A stretch of 64,000 nucleotides of DNA from Blepharisma japonicum. Its lineage: Eukaryota > Ciliophora > Heterotrichea > Heterotrichida > Blepharismidae. Positions 63,855 through 64,000 of this stretch are shown in pieces. Every line of letters begins with the position of its first letter. Positions within the stretch are counted from its first letter, which is position 1. The DNA lies in NCBI GenBank assembly GCA_949751835.1, contig CATKHK010000004.1, positions 620,001-684,000 of the forward strand, in the 5' to 3' direction. The position numbers were made by a program, and so were the translations under genes. The notes under the pieces are model-generated. The model had not been told where the DNA came from and did no database searches. It saw only the letters and a program-made list of their open reading frames with translations.

Positions 63855-64000
63855 TTAGCCAAAAAAAGCGAGTTTTTCTTTAAGCTCTTTTATTTCAAGC
63901 TTGTTTTTGACCATTTCTATTCTTGAAATAGTGTGCTCCTGCAGCATGTTTTCTAAAGAGCTTTTCAATTTTTTAATAAATTCTTTGTGCTTAGCTATTT
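63855..64000 (-). CDS. C-terminal end of a helical/coiled-coil protein (partial)
   Basis: The last 47 codons of a minus-strand gene whose start lies beyond the window, ending at TAA 63855-63857. The visible part is charged and helical (EFIKKLKSSLENMLQEHTI, KNKLEIKELKEKLAFFG), most likely coiled coil. It is convergent with AlaRS, with only 24 bp between the stop codons. No family can be assigned from this fragment. Confidence 0.75.
   Translation of the reverse strand, partial: IAKHKEFIKKLKSSLENMLQEHTISRIEMVKNKLEIKELKEKLAFFG

Overview
The window is macronuclear-type DNA from a heterotrich ciliate, most likely Blepharisma. Three observations support this. (1) Long reading frames join only if UGA is read as tryptophan, and the UGAs fall on invariant Trp positions (for example the DxWSxG motif of the kinase at the left edge and the R3 Trp of a Myb protein), while UAA and UAG still end genes. 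(2) Fourteen introns were found, all 15 or 16 nt long, all starting GTA and ending AG. (3) The DNA is AT-rich, with genes packed densely on both strands. The combination of UGA=Trp and 15/16-nt introns is known from Blepharisma; the relative Stentor keeps the standard code. Species assignment is inference.

Left part (1-20.8 kb): the end of a calcium-dependent protein kinase; a USP47-like deubiquitinase; a coiled-coil protein; a CCCH zinc-finger protein with a PP1-docking-like motif; a C2H2 finger protein; a coiled-coil protein; a 1.4-kb gene-poor stretch; a VMA21-like V-ATPase assembly factor next to a FYVE-like zinc/coiled-coil protein; a SHIPPO-repeat protein and Pelota transcribed divergently from 16 bp; a small CHCH-type protein; a secreted protein; an Rdx (SelW-like) redox protein; an anoctamin; a four-TM protein; and an unknown protein.

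Middle (21-43 kb): an unknown zinc-ribbon-like protein, a membrane-anchored cyclic-nucleotide phosphodiesterase, a long charged protein, a two-repeat Myb protein, a MAPR/cytochrome-b5-like protein, a TMEM223-like protein, the spliceosomal MFAP1, a Gemin5-like WD40 protein, an aminotransferase-IV-like fragment gene, an F-BAR protein, a telomere-end-binding (POT1/TEBP-alpha-like) OB-fold protein, the TFIIH subunit Ssl1/p44, an unknown basic protein and a short COMM-domain protein.

Right part (43-64 kb): a RalGAP-beta orthologue, a single-TM protein, a TBC Rab-GAP, long coiled-coil proteins, then a tandem duplication (about 54.6-57.4 and 57.6-60.9 kb). Each copy carries a small S/P/R-rich gene, a choline-transporter-like (SLC44/CTL) gene and a ubiquitin-like gene. 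The two transporters are intact and near identical; the small flanking genes have decayed in one copy each. Copy B holds a 377-bp foreign-looking insert between 17-bp direct repeats. Immediately downstream is an alanyl-tRNA synthetase of the archaeal type, unexpected for a eukaryote, with a possible mitochondrial leader. The window ends inside a minus-strand coiled-coil gene.

The genes are mostly ordinary housekeeping, signalling, ciliary and trafficking genes with no operon logic. The most unusual parts are the AlaRS, the duplication with its insert, and the genes that become recognisable only after 15/16-nt introns are removed. No tRNA gene, rRNA gene, CRISPR array or transposase was recognised.
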